NCBI GenBank assembly: GCA_040756515.1
Contig: JBFLYW010000003.1
Span: forward strand, 133,597 to 197,596
Length of the DNA: 64,000 bases
DNA from: DSXH01 sp020724325
Lineage (GTDB): Bacteria > Bacteroidota > Ignavibacteria > Ignavibacteriales > Melioribacteraceae
Reading direction: 5' to 3'
Part shown: in pieces, positions 27,265 through 36,365 of the stretch
How the letters are laid out: each line of letters starts with the position of its first letter
How positions within the stretch are numbered: position 1 is the stretch's first letter
Notes under the pieces: generated by a model
Database searches by the model: none
Told to the model about the DNA's origin: nothing
Seen by the model: the letters and a program-made list of their open reading frames with translations, nothing else
Position numbers and translations under genes: made by a program

Positions 27265-28110
27265 TCAGATTTTTGCTTTAAGTAATAATTTTAGGAATTC
27301 GTTTACTCCGCCTTCATTGTTAGAACTCTTTGTGACCATGTCGGATAATCTCTTAATTTCTGGCACTGCATTAGCGACTGCAATTTTCAAAGCATCGGTC
27401 TCAAATAAAGATTTATCATTATACCAATCTCCTAATACCGCAGTATGCTTAATCTTTACTTTTGAATAATTACACAATCTTTTAAGAGCATCTCCTTTAT
27501 TCGAGCCCATTTTTCTAACTTCAAGATAATAAATCCCTCCATGACTTTGCGATTTATAAAAAGAAGACCTTACACCAAATGTAAAAGGGAAAGACAATTT
27601 ATTAGTAGCTTGTTTCAGCATGTTACTATAGTCGCCCGTCATAACAACTTCTAATGTATCCCTTGTTATTCCATTGTATGAATTGACAAGCTGGTATCTG
27701 GCACCAAATTTTTCAAGAAGATTTGGAATTAGAGAATTTTCTTCTGTATAGTAAATGGTTTCACCATGACAGAGTGCAATTTTAAGGAAGTACCGATCGG
27801 CAAGCGATATAGCTTTCAACACAATTTTTTCTGGAACGGCAGACTGATAAATCACTTTATCATTGACATAACTTTTTATTAAAGCACCATCCAAGGAAAT
27901 TAAGGGTTCGTCTATAGAAAGAGTTTTTGCAAAACTAATAGTAGCGCCGAGTAATCTTCCGGTTGCAATGGAAAATTTTACACCAAGTAATTTTAATTTT
28001 TTTACCAGCACTACAGTATCCGGATGAAGATTTCCTTCGTCGTCCAGAATCGTACCATCTAGATCGAAAACTACAAGCTGAATTTTCTTTAAGACTTCTT
28101 TTGAAATCAT
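27265..28110 (-). CDS. Cof-type HAD hydrolase
   Basis: HAD-IIB phosphatase with VFDLDGTILDD (nucleophile D16, D18), SIATGR in motif II, and AVLGDWYNDKSLF (motif IV, GDxxND). Cof-type cap inserted between core halves. Acts on sugar phosphates or other phosphometabolites in related proteins; the substrate here is unknown. 281 residues. First gene of the unit running down to the thioredoxin-like gene, with a possible TAnnTTTG box just upstream. Confidence 0.85.
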   Translation of the reverse strand: MISKEVLKKIQLVVFDLDGTILDDEGNLHPDTVVLVKKLKLLGVKFSIATGRLLGATISFAKTLSIDEPLISLDGALIKSYVNDKVIYQSAVPEKIVLKAISLADRYFLKIALCHGETIYYTEENSLIPNLLEKFGARYQLVNSYNGITRDTLEVVMTGDYSNMLKQATNKLSFPFTFGVRSSFYKSQSHGGIYYLEVRKMGSNKGDALKRLCNYSKVKIKHTAVLGDWYNDKSLFETDALKIAVANAVPEIKRLSDMVTKSSNNEGGVNEFLKLLLKAKI

Positions 28111-28233
28111 AATTTAATCAACAAAAATAATTGACCTGTATTTAGTTAAAATATTTTTTGTACTAAGGCTGATTGATAGAGTAGAAAAAATTTTCAGGGC
28201 AAGACAATATGTGTAACATGATTTTTGCCAGGA

Positions 28234-28593
28234 CTAAATATTCTCGAGATCCTTAATAGCATCATCAACGGAATTGCAGATTTTTAAAACCCGGTCTAAT
28301 TGTGAAATTTCAATTAGTGTTCTTACATTTTTAGTTGGCGAAGCAATCCTAATATGACCCTCATTCGATTGCAAGATACGAAACGCTAACAATATGGCGC
28401 TCAGCCCGGAACTATCACAATAATCGACTTGGGAGAGATCGATAATCAATTTTTTAACCTCGTCTGTGTGCATTAGGATTGTAAATTCGCCTTTTACAAA
28501 ACCGGCTATAGAGGCATCGAACCGTTTTTCGTCCAACTTAAATACGGTTATATCCCCCATCCTTTTTAGTTCAAAATTGATATTGTCGGTCAT
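28234..28593 (-). CDS. STAS-domain anti-sigma factor antagonist-like protein
   Basis: Small STAS protein (119 residues). The phosphorylatable serine region is DYCDSSGLSA (58-67); S61 aligns with the SpoIIAA/RsbV serine. Such proteins bind an anti-sigma kinase when dephosphorylated. No HATPase kinase or PP2C phosphatase is adjacent, so it is an orphan here. A candidate promoter lies directly upstream, with an almost leaderless start. Confidence 0.85.
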   Translation of the reverse strand: MTDNINFELKRMGDITVFKLDEKRFDASIAGFVKGEFTILMHTDEVKKLIIDLSQVDYCDSSGLSAILLAFRILQSNEGHIRIASPTKNVRTLIEISQLDRVLKICNSVDDAIKDLENI

Positions 28594-28600
28594 CTAACGC

Positions 28601-28633
28601 CACATATAATTATTTTCACTTGCAATCTACAAA
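28601..28633 (-). promoter_or_regulatory. Candidate Bacteroidota-type promoter for the STAS gene
   Basis: Reading the minus strand, TTTG (28633-28630) and TATATGTG (28608-28601) are 21 bases apart, one mismatch from TAnnTTTG. The predicted start would fall right at the STAS ATG (28593), implying a leaderless or near-leaderless message. Confidence 0.4.
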
Positions 28634-28660
28634 TTCATTTTATTACTTAAAAGATGGCTG

Positions 28661-29212
28661 CTAAAACATCTTTAAAAAATTGATGTAATTTGAATATATC
28701 TGTGCAGGATCCTGGTGGAAATTAACTATTCTTATATCATAAAAATCCCCTGTCTTTTCCTGTTCAAATCCTACTTTTACCCTCGATTTTACAATATTAG
28801 CAATAGAAGTTAAGAAAAGATCGCACGACCTGTTTAAATCCATTACTACGTCATATTCTTTGCTTTTTAGCGATTTTGCAAATAGGTTAACGGGTAAATT
28901 CAATCTGTTTCTGTTTTCATCCACAAAGGTTAGAACTACAAGATTTCTATTCTTCATTACAAGAGTTCCACTTTTAGGAATCATATTTAGCTTGCTTTCA
29001 TGAATAAACAGCGTTACAAATTTTTTATTTTCCAACAGATAATTAATCAGTAATAAACTCTCAGTAAACTCGTCATTATTGTTAGGCATAATTAATAAAA
29101 ATTTTGTACTGTCCGATAAAATGTTATTAAATGATAAAGGAGTGTTAGTTTTTAAAAGGTACTTTTTACGGATAATAAAATGAGCCAGGTTAAATTTAAT
29201 TTTATCGAACAT
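28661..29212 (-). CDS. Small protein resembling a half-length GT9-type domain
   Basis: 183 residues, function unknown. Strands of the type FLLIMPNNNDEFTES and YDVVMDLNRSCDLFLTS, then RVKVGFEQE, echo the N-terminal Rossmann half of heptosyltransferase-like GT9 enzymes (and short Bacteroidota proteins related to DUF6913). No C-terminal nucleotide-sugar half follows. It is separated from ligA by no gap, so it is probably cotranscribed with rodZ-like and ligA. It is not an obvious pseudogene: the frame is intact with an ATG start. A binding or regulatory role is a guess. Confidence 0.55.
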   Translation of the reverse strand: MFDKIKFNLAHFIIRKKYLLKTNTPLSFNNILSDSTKFLLIMPNNNDEFTESLLLINYLLENKKFVTLFIHESKLNMIPKSGTLVMKNRNLVVLTFVDENRNRLNLPVNLFAKSLKSKEYDVVMDLNRSCDLFLTSIANIVKSRVKVGFEQEKTGDFYDIRIVNFHQDPAQIYSNYINFLKMF

Positions 29213-31228
29213 TTATTTATTCCCGATCATTTCTAGAAATATTTCTTCACTTATTATTTTTAATCCGAGTTTTTGAGCTTTGTCTAATTTTGATCCCGGA
29301 CTATCTCCAGCCACAACATAATCGGTATTTTTGTTTACAGATGATAAAACTCTTCCTCCATTAGAAATTATTTTTTCTTTAGCTTCTTCGCGCGACATAG
29401 CAGAAAGAGTACCTGTGAATACAAACGACATATTATTTAGTGCAGTTGAAGCTTTATTTTTCTTTTGGAATGCAAACGTTAAACCGGCTTTTTTTAGCTG
29501 TTCAATTGTTTGCAGATTATGGCTGTCTGATAAAAAGCGTTTAATGCTATTGCTAATGCTGGGTCCTATTTCAGAAACATCTTCTAACTCTTCTACCGAA
29601 GCTTTTACCATATTTTCAATGGATAAGAAATGCTCTGCTAATTTTTTTGCAGCTCCTGCACCAACATATCTAATTCCTAATGCAAAGAGAACTCTGTTAA
29701 AAGGACGATTTTTACTTTCTTCAATTGCACTCAACAAATTATTAATACTCTTTTCACCAAGTCGTTCTATTTTTATCAGTTCCTCTTTTTTGTCCTTCAA
29801 ATCATAAATGTCGGCGTAGCTTTTCAAGTATCTTAAATTAACAAACAAATTGATAAGCGATTCACCAAGTCCAACAATATCCATAGCACCTCGCGAAGCA
29901 AAATGAGTAATTCTTCCTTTAACCTGTGCAGGGCAGGAATAATTCTCGCAATAGATTGCAACTTCGTCACTCGGTTTAGACAACTCAGAACCACACTCTG
30001 GACATTTGTCCGGTGCGTTAACAGATTTTAAATTCGGAGGTCTATTTTCAATATCAACAGAAACAACTTTAGGAATAACATCTCCTCCTTTTTCAATTAC
30101 GACCCAATCGCCTTCACGAAAATCCTTCCTTATAATTTCATCATAGTTATGAAGTGTAGCCCGGCTAATTGTAGAGCCGGCAAGAAAAACAGGTTCAAGC
30201 TCTGCCACTGGTGTAAGTGTTCCTGTTCTTCCAACCTGCCAGGTAATTTTGTGTAGTTTTGTTCTTGCCTGTTTAGCTTTGAATTTGAATGCTATTGCCC
30301 AGCGTGGCGATTTTGCTATGCTTCCTAATATTTTTTGATGCTTTAGCGAGTTAACCTTTATCACTACTCCGTCAATTTCGTATGGCAGTTTATCTCTTTT
30401 ATTTCCCCATTCTCTGCAGTAGCTAATTACTTCATTAATTGATTTACATAGACGGTAATTTTCATTTACCCGAAAACCCAATTCAGCAAGTAATTTTAAA
30501 TTACCGAAGTGTGATGTTAATTCTTCAGATTCTGAGTACAAATAGTAGATAAATATTTTAAGAGGACGACGTGCAACCTGTTTGGGGTCTAAAAGTTTTA
30601 TTGTTCCTGCAGTAGAGTTCCGCGGATTAGCAAAAGTTTTTTCTCCGTTTAATTCTCTTTCTTCATTCAATTTATTGAATTGATTTATCTCCATGTAGAT
30701 TTCGCCGCGGACTTCTAAATCGGGAATCTTAGAAATAAAATTGGGATTAATTGATAAAGGAAGAGTACGAATTGTTTTTATGTTATTAGTAATGTCTTCG
30801 CCTATAGCCCCGTCACCTCGTGTAGCTCCTGTTTCCAGAATTCCATTAACATAACGTAAGCTTACAGATACTCCGTCAATTTTAAGTTCGCATACATAAT
30901 CAACCGATTCATTGGCTGGCAAAGCATCCTTAACGCGTCGGTCAAAATCGATCAGCTCATCTTCGCTGTAAGAATTGGATAGGCTTAACATTGGAATTTT
31001 ATGCACAACCGGCTTGAATTCATTTGTAATATCTGCTCCAACTCTTTGAGTAGGAGAATCTGGCGTAACAAAATGTGGATAGTACTTTTCGAGTTGAATT
31101 AGTTCTTCCAGCAGCAGATCATATAAATAATCGCTGATAGTAGGTTGAGCCAGAACAAAGTAATTATGGTCATGTTCTTTTATCTGCTTACGAAGTTCTT
31201 CAATTCTGGTTTTGGGATCTGCTTTCAT
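29213..31228 (-). CDS. ligA: NAD-dependent DNA ligase
   Basis: Seals nicks during replication and repair. The adenylation lysine K116 lies in CELKIDGVS (113-121), followed by ATRGDGAIGEDIT. A Cys4 zinc finger (CPECGSE ... YCENYSCPAQ), helix-hairpin-helix repeats (about 510-580) and a C-terminal BRCT domain (about 595-671) complete the protein. 671 residues, full length. It overlaps the 3' end of the upstream RodZ-like gene by 29 bases and abuts the following small gene with no gap. Confidence 0.96.
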   Translation of the reverse strand: MKADPKTRIEELRKQIKEHDHNYFVLAQPTISDYLYDLLLEELIQLEKYYPHFVTPDSPTQRVGADITNEFKPVVHKIPMLSLSNSYSEDELIDFDRRVKDALPANESVDYVCELKIDGVSVSLRYVNGILETGATRGDGAIGEDITNNIKTIRTLPLSINPNFISKIPDLEVRGEIYMEINQFNKLNEERELNGEKTFANPRNSTAGTIKLLDPKQVARRPLKIFIYYLYSESEELTSHFGNLKLLAELGFRVNENYRLCKSINEVISYCREWGNKRDKLPYEIDGVVIKVNSLKHQKILGSIAKSPRWAIAFKFKAKQARTKLHKITWQVGRTGTLTPVAELEPVFLAGSTISRATLHNYDEIIRKDFREGDWVVIEKGGDVIPKVVSVDIENRPPNLKSVNAPDKCPECGSELSKPSDEVAIYCENYSCPAQVKGRITHFASRGAMDIVGLGESLINLFVNLRYLKSYADIYDLKDKKEELIKIERLGEKSINNLLSAIEESKNRPFNRVLFALGIRYVGAGAAKKLAEHFLSIENMVKASVEELEDVSEIGPSISNSIKRFLSDSHNLQTIEQLKKAGLTFAFQKKNKASTALNNMSFVFTGTLSAMSREEAKEKIISNGGRVLSSVNKNTDYVVAGDSPGSKLDKAQKLGLKIISEEIFLEMIGNK

Positions 31229-32096
31229 TCTTTGTTGGGACAGTTAAAATATAGGATTTTACTGTATCTGAATTAATAATGTAACCACGTAATTCACCTT
31301 TGCTTCCGGGGACTTGTAATTGCTTTTTATTTAATTCCATTGATAAGAAACCGGCATTCCCCACCGAAACTCTAAATTCTTTTTCCGCTTTATAGGTAAT
31401 TGATTCATTTTCTTTCATGACGCTTTGGTAAACCATTTTATTATCGGAAAGAATTTTTACCCAGACTCGTGCAGATGTTCTTAATGTAAGTTTTAAACTG
31501 TCATCTTCCGGAATTGTGATTTCTTGTGCTGGTTTATTTTCAAGCTCAAAACGACTTTCCGTTCTTGCATCTAATTCACTGTAAGATATTTCAGATTCTA
31601 TTTTAGGACTACCGCTAAAGAAAGTAAAATATAACATGGTAAGAACCATTACTAAAGCCGCGGCAATAAAATACGCAGACTTATTAATAACATAACTTTT
31701 ATAAGGCGAATTTCCAGATGAGGAACTTTCTTCTAATTTTGTTTCTTCAGAAAAAAATTTTTTGTTCTCATTTCTTCTTTGTTCTAGTATTTCATCTGTA
31801 ATTGGGTTCTTTTCTTTAGTTTCTTTTTCAGGATTACTTTTTTCTTCAATCATTCCTTTTCGGGCAAGTTGATATTTTTTCATTACTTCGGAAACATCAA
31901 AATCTGCAACCTGCGCATATTCTTTTATAAATGCGCGTATATAGAGTTCGGGCAGAATTTCGAAGTTACCTTCTTCAATTGCCTGAAGAAATTTGATATC
32001 AATTTTAGTCCGGTTTGCTATATACTGAAGTGTAATATCCTTTGATTCTCTGAATAACTTTAATTCTTTTGCAAACTTTTTCAATGATTCAGTCAT
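31200..32096 (-). CDS. RodZ-like helix-turn-helix membrane protein
   Basis: Cytosolic HTH_25 domain (residues 1-80, LQYIANRTKIDIKFLQAIEEG) as in RodZ, a charged linker, one transmembrane helix at about 146-165 and a periplasmic C-terminal domain similar to DUF4115 (about 195-285). This is the RodZ plan: it links MreB filaments to wall synthesis. 298 residues. No mreB in the window. Its end overlaps the ligA start by 29 bases. Confidence 0.8.
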   Translation of the reverse strand: MTESLKKFAKELKLFRESKDITLQYIANRTKIDIKFLQAIEEGNFEILPELYIRAFIKEYAQVADFDVSEVMKKYQLARKGMIEEKSNPEKETKEKNPITDEILEQRRNENKKFFSEETKLEESSSSGNSPYKSYVINKSAYFIAAALVMVLTMLYFTFFSGSPKIESEISYSELDARTESRFELENKPAQEITIPEDDSLKLTLRTSARVWVKILSDNKMVYQSVMKENESITYKAEKEFRVSVGNAGFLSMELNKKQLQVPGSKGELRGYIINSDTVKSYILTVPTKNESRSQNQN

Positions 32097-32112
32097 ATTT
32101 TATTTATTAATT

Positions 32113-33483
32113 TTATTCACGAATCAATTTAGCTGCAAATGATCCATCAAAACCATGAATATGAGGAAAGGTTTTAACAAATCCATCACTACTTATAAAA
32201 TTTTCTTGAATACTCAAAGATGCATCAACAAGTTTGAATTCCGGGTGCTCACTCAAAAACCTGCTAATCTGTTCTTCATTCTCTTCCGGTTCAATTGTGC
32301 AAGTACTATAAACAAGAAGACCGCCCGGTTTTAAAAGTGATGCACCTTTCTTAATTAAATCCTGTTGAATATTAATAATTTTTCTAATATCTCCCAAGTC
32401 CTTCTTCCATTTTAAGTCGGGTTTCTTTGTTAATGTACCTAACCCGGAACAGGGAGCATCAACTAATACTCTATCGAATCCTATCATGTCAGTAAATTCA
32501 AGAGAATCGATTGTAACAGCTTGAACGTTAGTCACTTTTAAACGATCTAGATTTTTGGATAAAACTTTCAATCTGCTTTCAAATCTGTCTAACGCAACAA
32601 TTTCACCCTTGTTCTGCATAAGGTCGGCAATAAAACCAGTTTTACCTCCGGGTGCTGCACAAAGATCAAGTATTCTCATTCCCGGTTTTGGATCGAGTAA
32701 TAAAACAGGAAAACATGTACTTTCATCCTGTACAGAAAAATATCCCTTAGCAAAGTATTCCCAGTCGGTAATGTTTGAAAGTGAATTCATCCGAATAAAT
32801 TGATTGTGGGCTTTACTATCGGAATATTTTAGTCCAACGGAATTAAGGAGGTTTTTGAATTCTTCTTTATTAGTAACCAGGTTATTAATGCGAAGAGTTA
32901 GCGTAGGTTTATCATTATTGGCAATTAATAATTTTTCTGTTTCCTCTTTTCCAAATCTATTCAACCATCTCTTTACCATCCATAAAGGATGCGAATAGTA
33001 TGCACTTAAGTAGTTTATTAAATCTTCAACAGGATTAGGATATCTAATAGATTCTTTACTTCGAATAATATTTCTTAAAACACCGTTTGCAATATCGGCA
33101 TATTTTTGTCCCTGAAGTTTTTTTACAAATTCAACGGCTTCGTTCACAGCAGCATAATCAGGAACTTTATCAAGAAATAGGATTTGGTAAAGAGCAACCC
33201 GCAAAGCATTTTTAATATTCGGAACAACTTTAGAGAATTGACCTTTATAAAATCCGTTAAGTATCCAGTCTATTCTACCCATCCATCGCATAACACCGTG
33301 AACAATTTCGAATAATAGAGCTTTATCTGGTCCGGTAAGGTTTGAGTTTTTTAATTCTATTTCCAGCAGTTTATCTAAGTAGGCATCCGTTCTATCAATA
33401 CGATTAAGAATTTTTACTGCAAATCCTCTTACTCCCTGGTAGAGGTTTAGAAGGGACTGTTCGTTAGTTATTTCATTATTCAT
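32113..33483 (-). CDS. rsmB: 16S rRNA (cytosine-5)-methyltransferase RsmB
   Basis: N-terminal NusB-like RNA-binding domain (about residues 10-140) and SAM-dependent methyltransferase domain. Motifs include LDLCAAPGGKTG (SAM site), DAPCSGLGTL and YSTCTIEPEEN, with the two catalytic cysteines. Product modifies C967 of 16S rRNA (E. coli numbering). Start is taken as ATG at 33483; a TTG seven codons upstream is the longer alternative. It follows the rpmE terminator hairpin, then leads to the rodZ-like gene. Confidence 0.92.
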   Translation of the reverse strand: MNNEITNEQSLLNLYQGVRGFAVKILNRIDRTDAYLDKLLEIELKNSNLTGPDKALLFEIVHGVMRWMGRIDWILNGFYKGQFSKVVPNIKNALRVALYQILFLDKVPDYAAVNEAVEFVKKLQGQKYADIANGVLRNIIRSKESIRYPNPVEDLINYLSAYYSHPLWMVKRWLNRFGKEETEKLLIANNDKPTLTLRINNLVTNKEEFKNLLNSVGLKYSDSKAHNQFIRMNSLSNITDWEYFAKGYFSVQDESTCFPVLLLDPKPGMRILDLCAAPGGKTGFIADLMQNKGEIVALDRFESRLKVLSKNLDRLKVTNVQAVTIDSLEFTDMIGFDRVLVDAPCSGLGTLTKKPDLKWKKDLGDIRKIINIQQDLIKKGASLLKPGGLLVYSTCTIEPEENEEQISRFLSEHPEFKLVDASLSIQENFISSDGFVKTFPHIHGFDGSFAAKLIRE

Positions 33484-33536
33484 TTGATCAGAAATTGAAA
33501 TCAATTAATTCGGAGATAATCTATTTAAAACGCAAA

Positions 33537-33560
33537 AGGGCTGTAAAATAAAACAGCCCT
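33537..33560 (-). terminator. Terminator hairpin after rpmE
   Basis: Perfect 8-bp stem AGGGCTGT/ACAGCCCT with an 8-base A/T loop; on the minus strand it is followed by TTTG. Sits 23 bases past the rpmE stop. Confidence 0.7.
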
Positions 33561-33582
33561 CAAGTTTTAGTAAAATATTTTG

Positions 33583-33789
33583 TTAAGCTTGTTTTAATCC
33601 GTATTTCTTTTTAAATCTTTCAACCCGTCCAGTGGAATCTACAAGTTTTTGTTTTCCTGTAAAGAAGGGATGACATTCCGAACAAATTTCGAGTTTAATA
33701 CTGCTTACGGTAGAACGCGTTACGAATGTATTGCCACAAACACATGTAACTTCACATTTTCTGTAAGTAGGATGGATACCTGTTTTCAT
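33583..33789 (-). CDS. rpmE: 50S ribosomal protein L31 (zinc type)
   Basis: Ribosomal protein of 68 residues with the zinc ligands of C+ L31: C16 and C18 (TCVCGN) and C36, C39 (CSEC). HPFFTGKQKLVDSTGRVERF is the L31 signature. AAGGA lies about nine bases before the ATG and a promoter pair lies upstream; a terminator hairpin follows. A single gene unit. Confidence 0.97.
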   Translation of the reverse strand: MKTGIHPTYRKCEVTCVCGNTFVTRSTVSSIKLEICSECHPFFTGKQKLVDSTGRVERFKKKYGLKQA

Positions 33790-33821
33790 GAGTTAAAACT
33801 TCCTTGAAGATTTTTGCGGTC

Positions 33822-33853
33822 GAAATTTACATAGGAGTGGATAAAAAAACAAA
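33822..33853 (-). promoter_or_regulatory. Bacteroidota-type promoter for rpmE
   Basis: On the minus strand TTTG (33853-33850) and TAAATTTC (33829-33822) are 20 bases apart, one mismatch from consensus. Start would fall about 26 bases ahead of the rpmE ATG, followed by its Shine-Dalgarno. One of the clearest promoter pairs in the window. Confidence 0.55.
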
Positions 33854-33873
33854 TTTTCCTAAGAAAATCTCAA

Positions 33874-34551
33874 TTATTCAGCTTTTTTCATTCTTTTTAA
33901 TGAATCTTGCTTTGCCTGGGCTTTCTTAATGGAATCTAATAAAGCTCTATACTTTAGGATAGTGTTTTTATCGGCTTCTTCGCGCGTAAAGAATCCGTCA
34001 AATTCGGAAACATCATCGCCTCCTTTAACAATATTACCCTGAAGATTATTTCTCCTTCTGTTTTCGCCGCTAATATAATCATCGAGAGCAACCGAGCGGT
34101 TATTAAAAATAGGATATTTCGAATTAGGTTTAACTACAGCATCGTTAGGATTTACCTTTACATTTAAGGCTGCCGATGAGGATTTACTTCTTGAATTGTT
34201 TTTGCTCCTTTCAATTTTGTCTGAATTTTTGTCTTGTAAAGATTTGTTTGGATCAGCTTGAGTTACAATTTGCGGAGGATCTGTCATTAATGGATTATCA
34301 TACTGCTCATCATTTGGCAGAAAAACAAACAAGAGAATGAATACGGTAACAACAACTGCAGAAGGAGCAAAAAACTTTATTAAATTAAACTGTTCCCTCG
34401 GTTCCGGCAAAATATCAAAACTTTTTTTCTGAATTCGCATATTAAGCTGAAATTCAAAATTATCCGGGGCATCAACTTTAGGAAGTTCTTTAAGATCGCT
34501 TATTAATTTGGAAAATTGTTTTTCTTCATCATTGTAAATATTTACTCCCAT
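33874..34551 (-). CDS. Putative membrane anti-sigma factor
   Basis: 225 residues: a short cytosolic N-terminus (about 1-58), one transmembrane helix (about 64-83, FFAPSAVVVTVFILLFVFLP) and a low-complexity, Asn/Ser-rich extracytoplasmic part with a charged C-terminus. No named anti-sigma motif (no zinc HxxxCxxC) is seen. It lies five bases downstream of an ECF sigma gene, the usual place for its anti-sigma factor, which is the whole basis for the call. Confidence 0.6.
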   Translation of the reverse strand: MGVNIYNDEEKQFSKLISDLKELPKVDAPDNFEFQLNMRIQKKSFDILPEPREQFNLIKFFAPSAVVVTVFILLFVFLPNDEQYDNPLMTDPPQIVTQADPNKSLQDKNSDKIERSKNNSRSKSSSAALNVKVNPNDAVVKPNSKYPIFNNRSVALDDYISGENRRRNNLQGNIVKGGDDVSEFDGFFTREEADKNTILKYRALLDSIKKAQAKQDSLKRMKKAE

Positions 34552-34556
34552 AAACC

Positions 34557-35147
34557 TTACTCTCTATAAATGTTTTTTAATAATTTTTGCAGTTGTGTTC
34601 TCCCCCTGTTAATTCTGGATTTAACCGTCCCGATAGAAAGAGTAGTAATATCGGCAATTTCTTCGTATGACAACCCTTGAATATCTCGTAATATAACAAC
34701 TTCTCGATAAACCGGTCTAACTCTTAAAAGAGCACGCTGAATCATTTCATTTTTAATATTGCTGTCTGTAGATTTATCGGGAGCCAAAAAGGATTTATCT
34801 TCAATTTGAATGGAACGTTCTTCATCGGAATTATCGATTGAAAAGAAATTTCTTCTTTTTCTACGTTTCAATTCGTTTTTAGCAAGATTACCGGCAATTG
34901 TATAGATCCAGGTTGAAAACTTAGCAAATTCCCTATATGAGTCTTTGTTAAGATAAAATTTAATCATCGTATCCTGGACAATATCTGTGCAAGCATCCCG
35001 ATCCCCCACAAATCTGAATACAAAATTCATTAATGGATCCTTATAACGCTTGACCAAAATTTCGTATGCATCCAACGTGTTGGAAACCTGAAATTCTTTT
35101 ATTAACTCTTCGTCTGTTAACTCAGTTAAATTCCTAATAAGTGTCAA
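34557..35147 (-). CDS. ECF-type RNA polymerase sigma factor
   Basis: Sigma-70 family factor of the extracytoplasmic function class, 196 residues. Region 2 has FRFVGDRDACTDIVQDTMIKFY and FSTWIYTIAGN; region 4 has RPVYREVVILRDIQGLSYEEIADI and a helix-turn-helix with GTVKSRINRGRTQL. Start is TTG at 35147, the only start before region 2; the TTG overlaps a TATAAT string. Followed by the putative membrane anti-sigma gene. Confidence 0.9.
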   Translation of the reverse strand: MTLIRNLTELTDEELIKEFQVSNTLDAYEILVKRYKDPLMNFVFRFVGDRDACTDIVQDTMIKFYLNKDSYREFAKFSTWIYTIAGNLAKNELKRRKRRNFFSIDNSDEERSIQIEDKSFLAPDKSTDSNIKNEMIQRALLRVRPVYREVVILRDIQGLSYEEIADITTLSIGTVKSRINRGRTQLQKLLKNIYRE

Positions 35148-35239
35148 TTATACCTTGTCAAATTTGGGATTGTTTCAAAATCTTGTGTTCAATTTTATTT
35201 AATAAAAATGTTTTTTCATTATTCTAATAGATTGTTTAA

Positions 35240-36250
35240 TTAATCCAGCAATTCCGAAATTAATATAGAAATAATCGTTTTAGAATTCATATTAGTAGAC
35301 TTGACCGATATATCTGCGTTAAGAAGAGCATTGGAAGCCTTAAGCAGGCGTTCGTCGGTCATAAAAAATTTAGCTCTTTTACAATTAACATAATAAAACC
35401 AGCTGACTTTAAGCATACCGGCACCTTCGTTATCATTCACATTTGACCTCTGCAATTCTGTAATTTGCGCAATGGTAATTAGATATTTAGAAAGCATATT
35501 TATAATAAAAACAATATCAACCCCGGCGTCTATTAGATTGAAAGCGATCTCTAAAGATTTTCCTTTATCTCTAAGTGCAAGTGACTCCTGAAGATCAAAA
35601 ATTGAATATTGCTTTGTAGGAGATACAATTTTTTTTATGTCATCAAAAGTAAAACGGGAATTATTAATTGAATAGTTGTAGATTTTCTCCAACTGCATTT
35701 CGAGTAAACTTTTATCCTCACCAACAATTTCAATTATTCCGCGAGCTGTATTAGAATCAATATTCAATTTTACTTTGGAAGATTTATTCACAAGCCACTC
35801 AATTAAGTCGTCCCCTTTTTCTATTTTCGCTTCGAAAATACTTTTCTTACTTACCAGCAATGAATAAGGTTCTTTAGATGTATCGCTAATTTTACCGTAA
35901 TAAGCACAGACTACAATTGTGAACTCCGGCGGATTTAGTATGAATTTATTTAGTTCTTTTTTATTGCTGAGTATTTCAAAGTTCTTTAGTATCAATAATT
36001 TTTTACCGCCGCCAAACGGAAAAGAATAAGCCAGGTCCAGTATCTGAGTAAGATTACTGTTTTTATTTATTGAAATAAATTCCTTGTCAAATTCAGATCG
36101 AACCATCGGTTCAATTTTTTTACGGATTTCCTCAATCGAATTATCAATTGTATAATCATCTTCACCAAAAAGAAAATAAATTGGGAGCAGTTTTTCCTTT
36201 GTAAGGAATTTTGGAATTTCATTAACCGAAGGAATTTTTGTTTTTACCAT
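35240..36250 (-). CDS. holA: DNA polymerase III subunit delta
   Basis: Clamp-loader delta subunit. The N-terminal YFLFGEDDYTIDNSIEEI pattern and the AAA+-like fold without Walker A fit HolA. 336 residues. Sequence conservation in this family is low, so recognition rests on the N-terminus, length and the C-terminal helical collar. Start ATG directly follows the stop of the small membrane gene (TAAATG). Last gene of the long unit from tal. Confidence 0.85.
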   Translation of the reverse strand: MVKTKIPSVNEIPKFLTKEKLLPIYFLFGEDDYTIDNSIEEIRKKIEPMVRSEFDKEFISINKNSNLTQILDLAYSFPFGGGKKLLILKNFEILSNKKELNKFILNPPEFTIVVCAYYGKISDTSKEPYSLLVSKKSIFEAKIEKGDDLIEWLVNKSSKVKLNIDSNTARGIIEIVGEDKSLLEMQLEKIYNYSINNSRFTFDDIKKIVSPTKQYSIFDLQESLALRDKGKSLEIAFNLIDAGVDIVFIINMLSKYLITIAQITELQRSNVNDNEGAGMLKVSWFYYVNCKRAKFFMTDERLLKASNALLNADISVKSTNMNSKTIISILISELLD

Positions 36251-36364
36251 TTATTCAGGAATTTCTTTTTTATTTTTTTCGAATTTAATTGCCCGTCTTA
36301 AAAAAAATATTACACCGCCCCATACGGTTCCAATTACAAACAGAGCGGTGAAAATAGTTTCCAT
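36251..36364 (-). CDS. 37-residue membrane protein, probable MetS-like NSS transporter small subunit
   Basis: A short frame starting METIFTALFVIGTVWGGV: one transmembrane helix followed by RRAIKFEKNKKEIPE. It resembles MetS, the small partner of MetP-type sodium-coupled amino acid transporters: a TVWGG motif in a single helix. It starts one base after the NSS transporter stop and ends flush with the holA start. Too short for usual gene callers but the coupling on both sides is strong evidence that it is real. Confidence 0.72.
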   Translation of the reverse strand: METIFTALFVIGTVWGGVIFFLRRAIKFEKNKKEIPE

Positions 36365-36365
36365 T

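Noticed and set aside
28122..28129. Perfect TAnnTTTG box upstream of the Cof-type HAD gene
   Set aside because: No TTTG partner 19-21 bases upstream and it would leave a leader of only about five bases; too weak to list as a promoter.
28184..28230. Possible terminator after the STAS gene (GGCAA/TTGCC stem, T-rich end)
   Set aside because: Only a 5-bp stem with a long loop; could easily be chance.
35147..35152. TATAAT on the minus strand just before the ECF sigma coding sequence, a possible promoter
   Set aside because: Its last T is the first base of the TTG start codon, and no TTTG or TTGACA lies at a fitting distance (the nearest TTTG is 23 bases away). A promoter there would start inside the gene.
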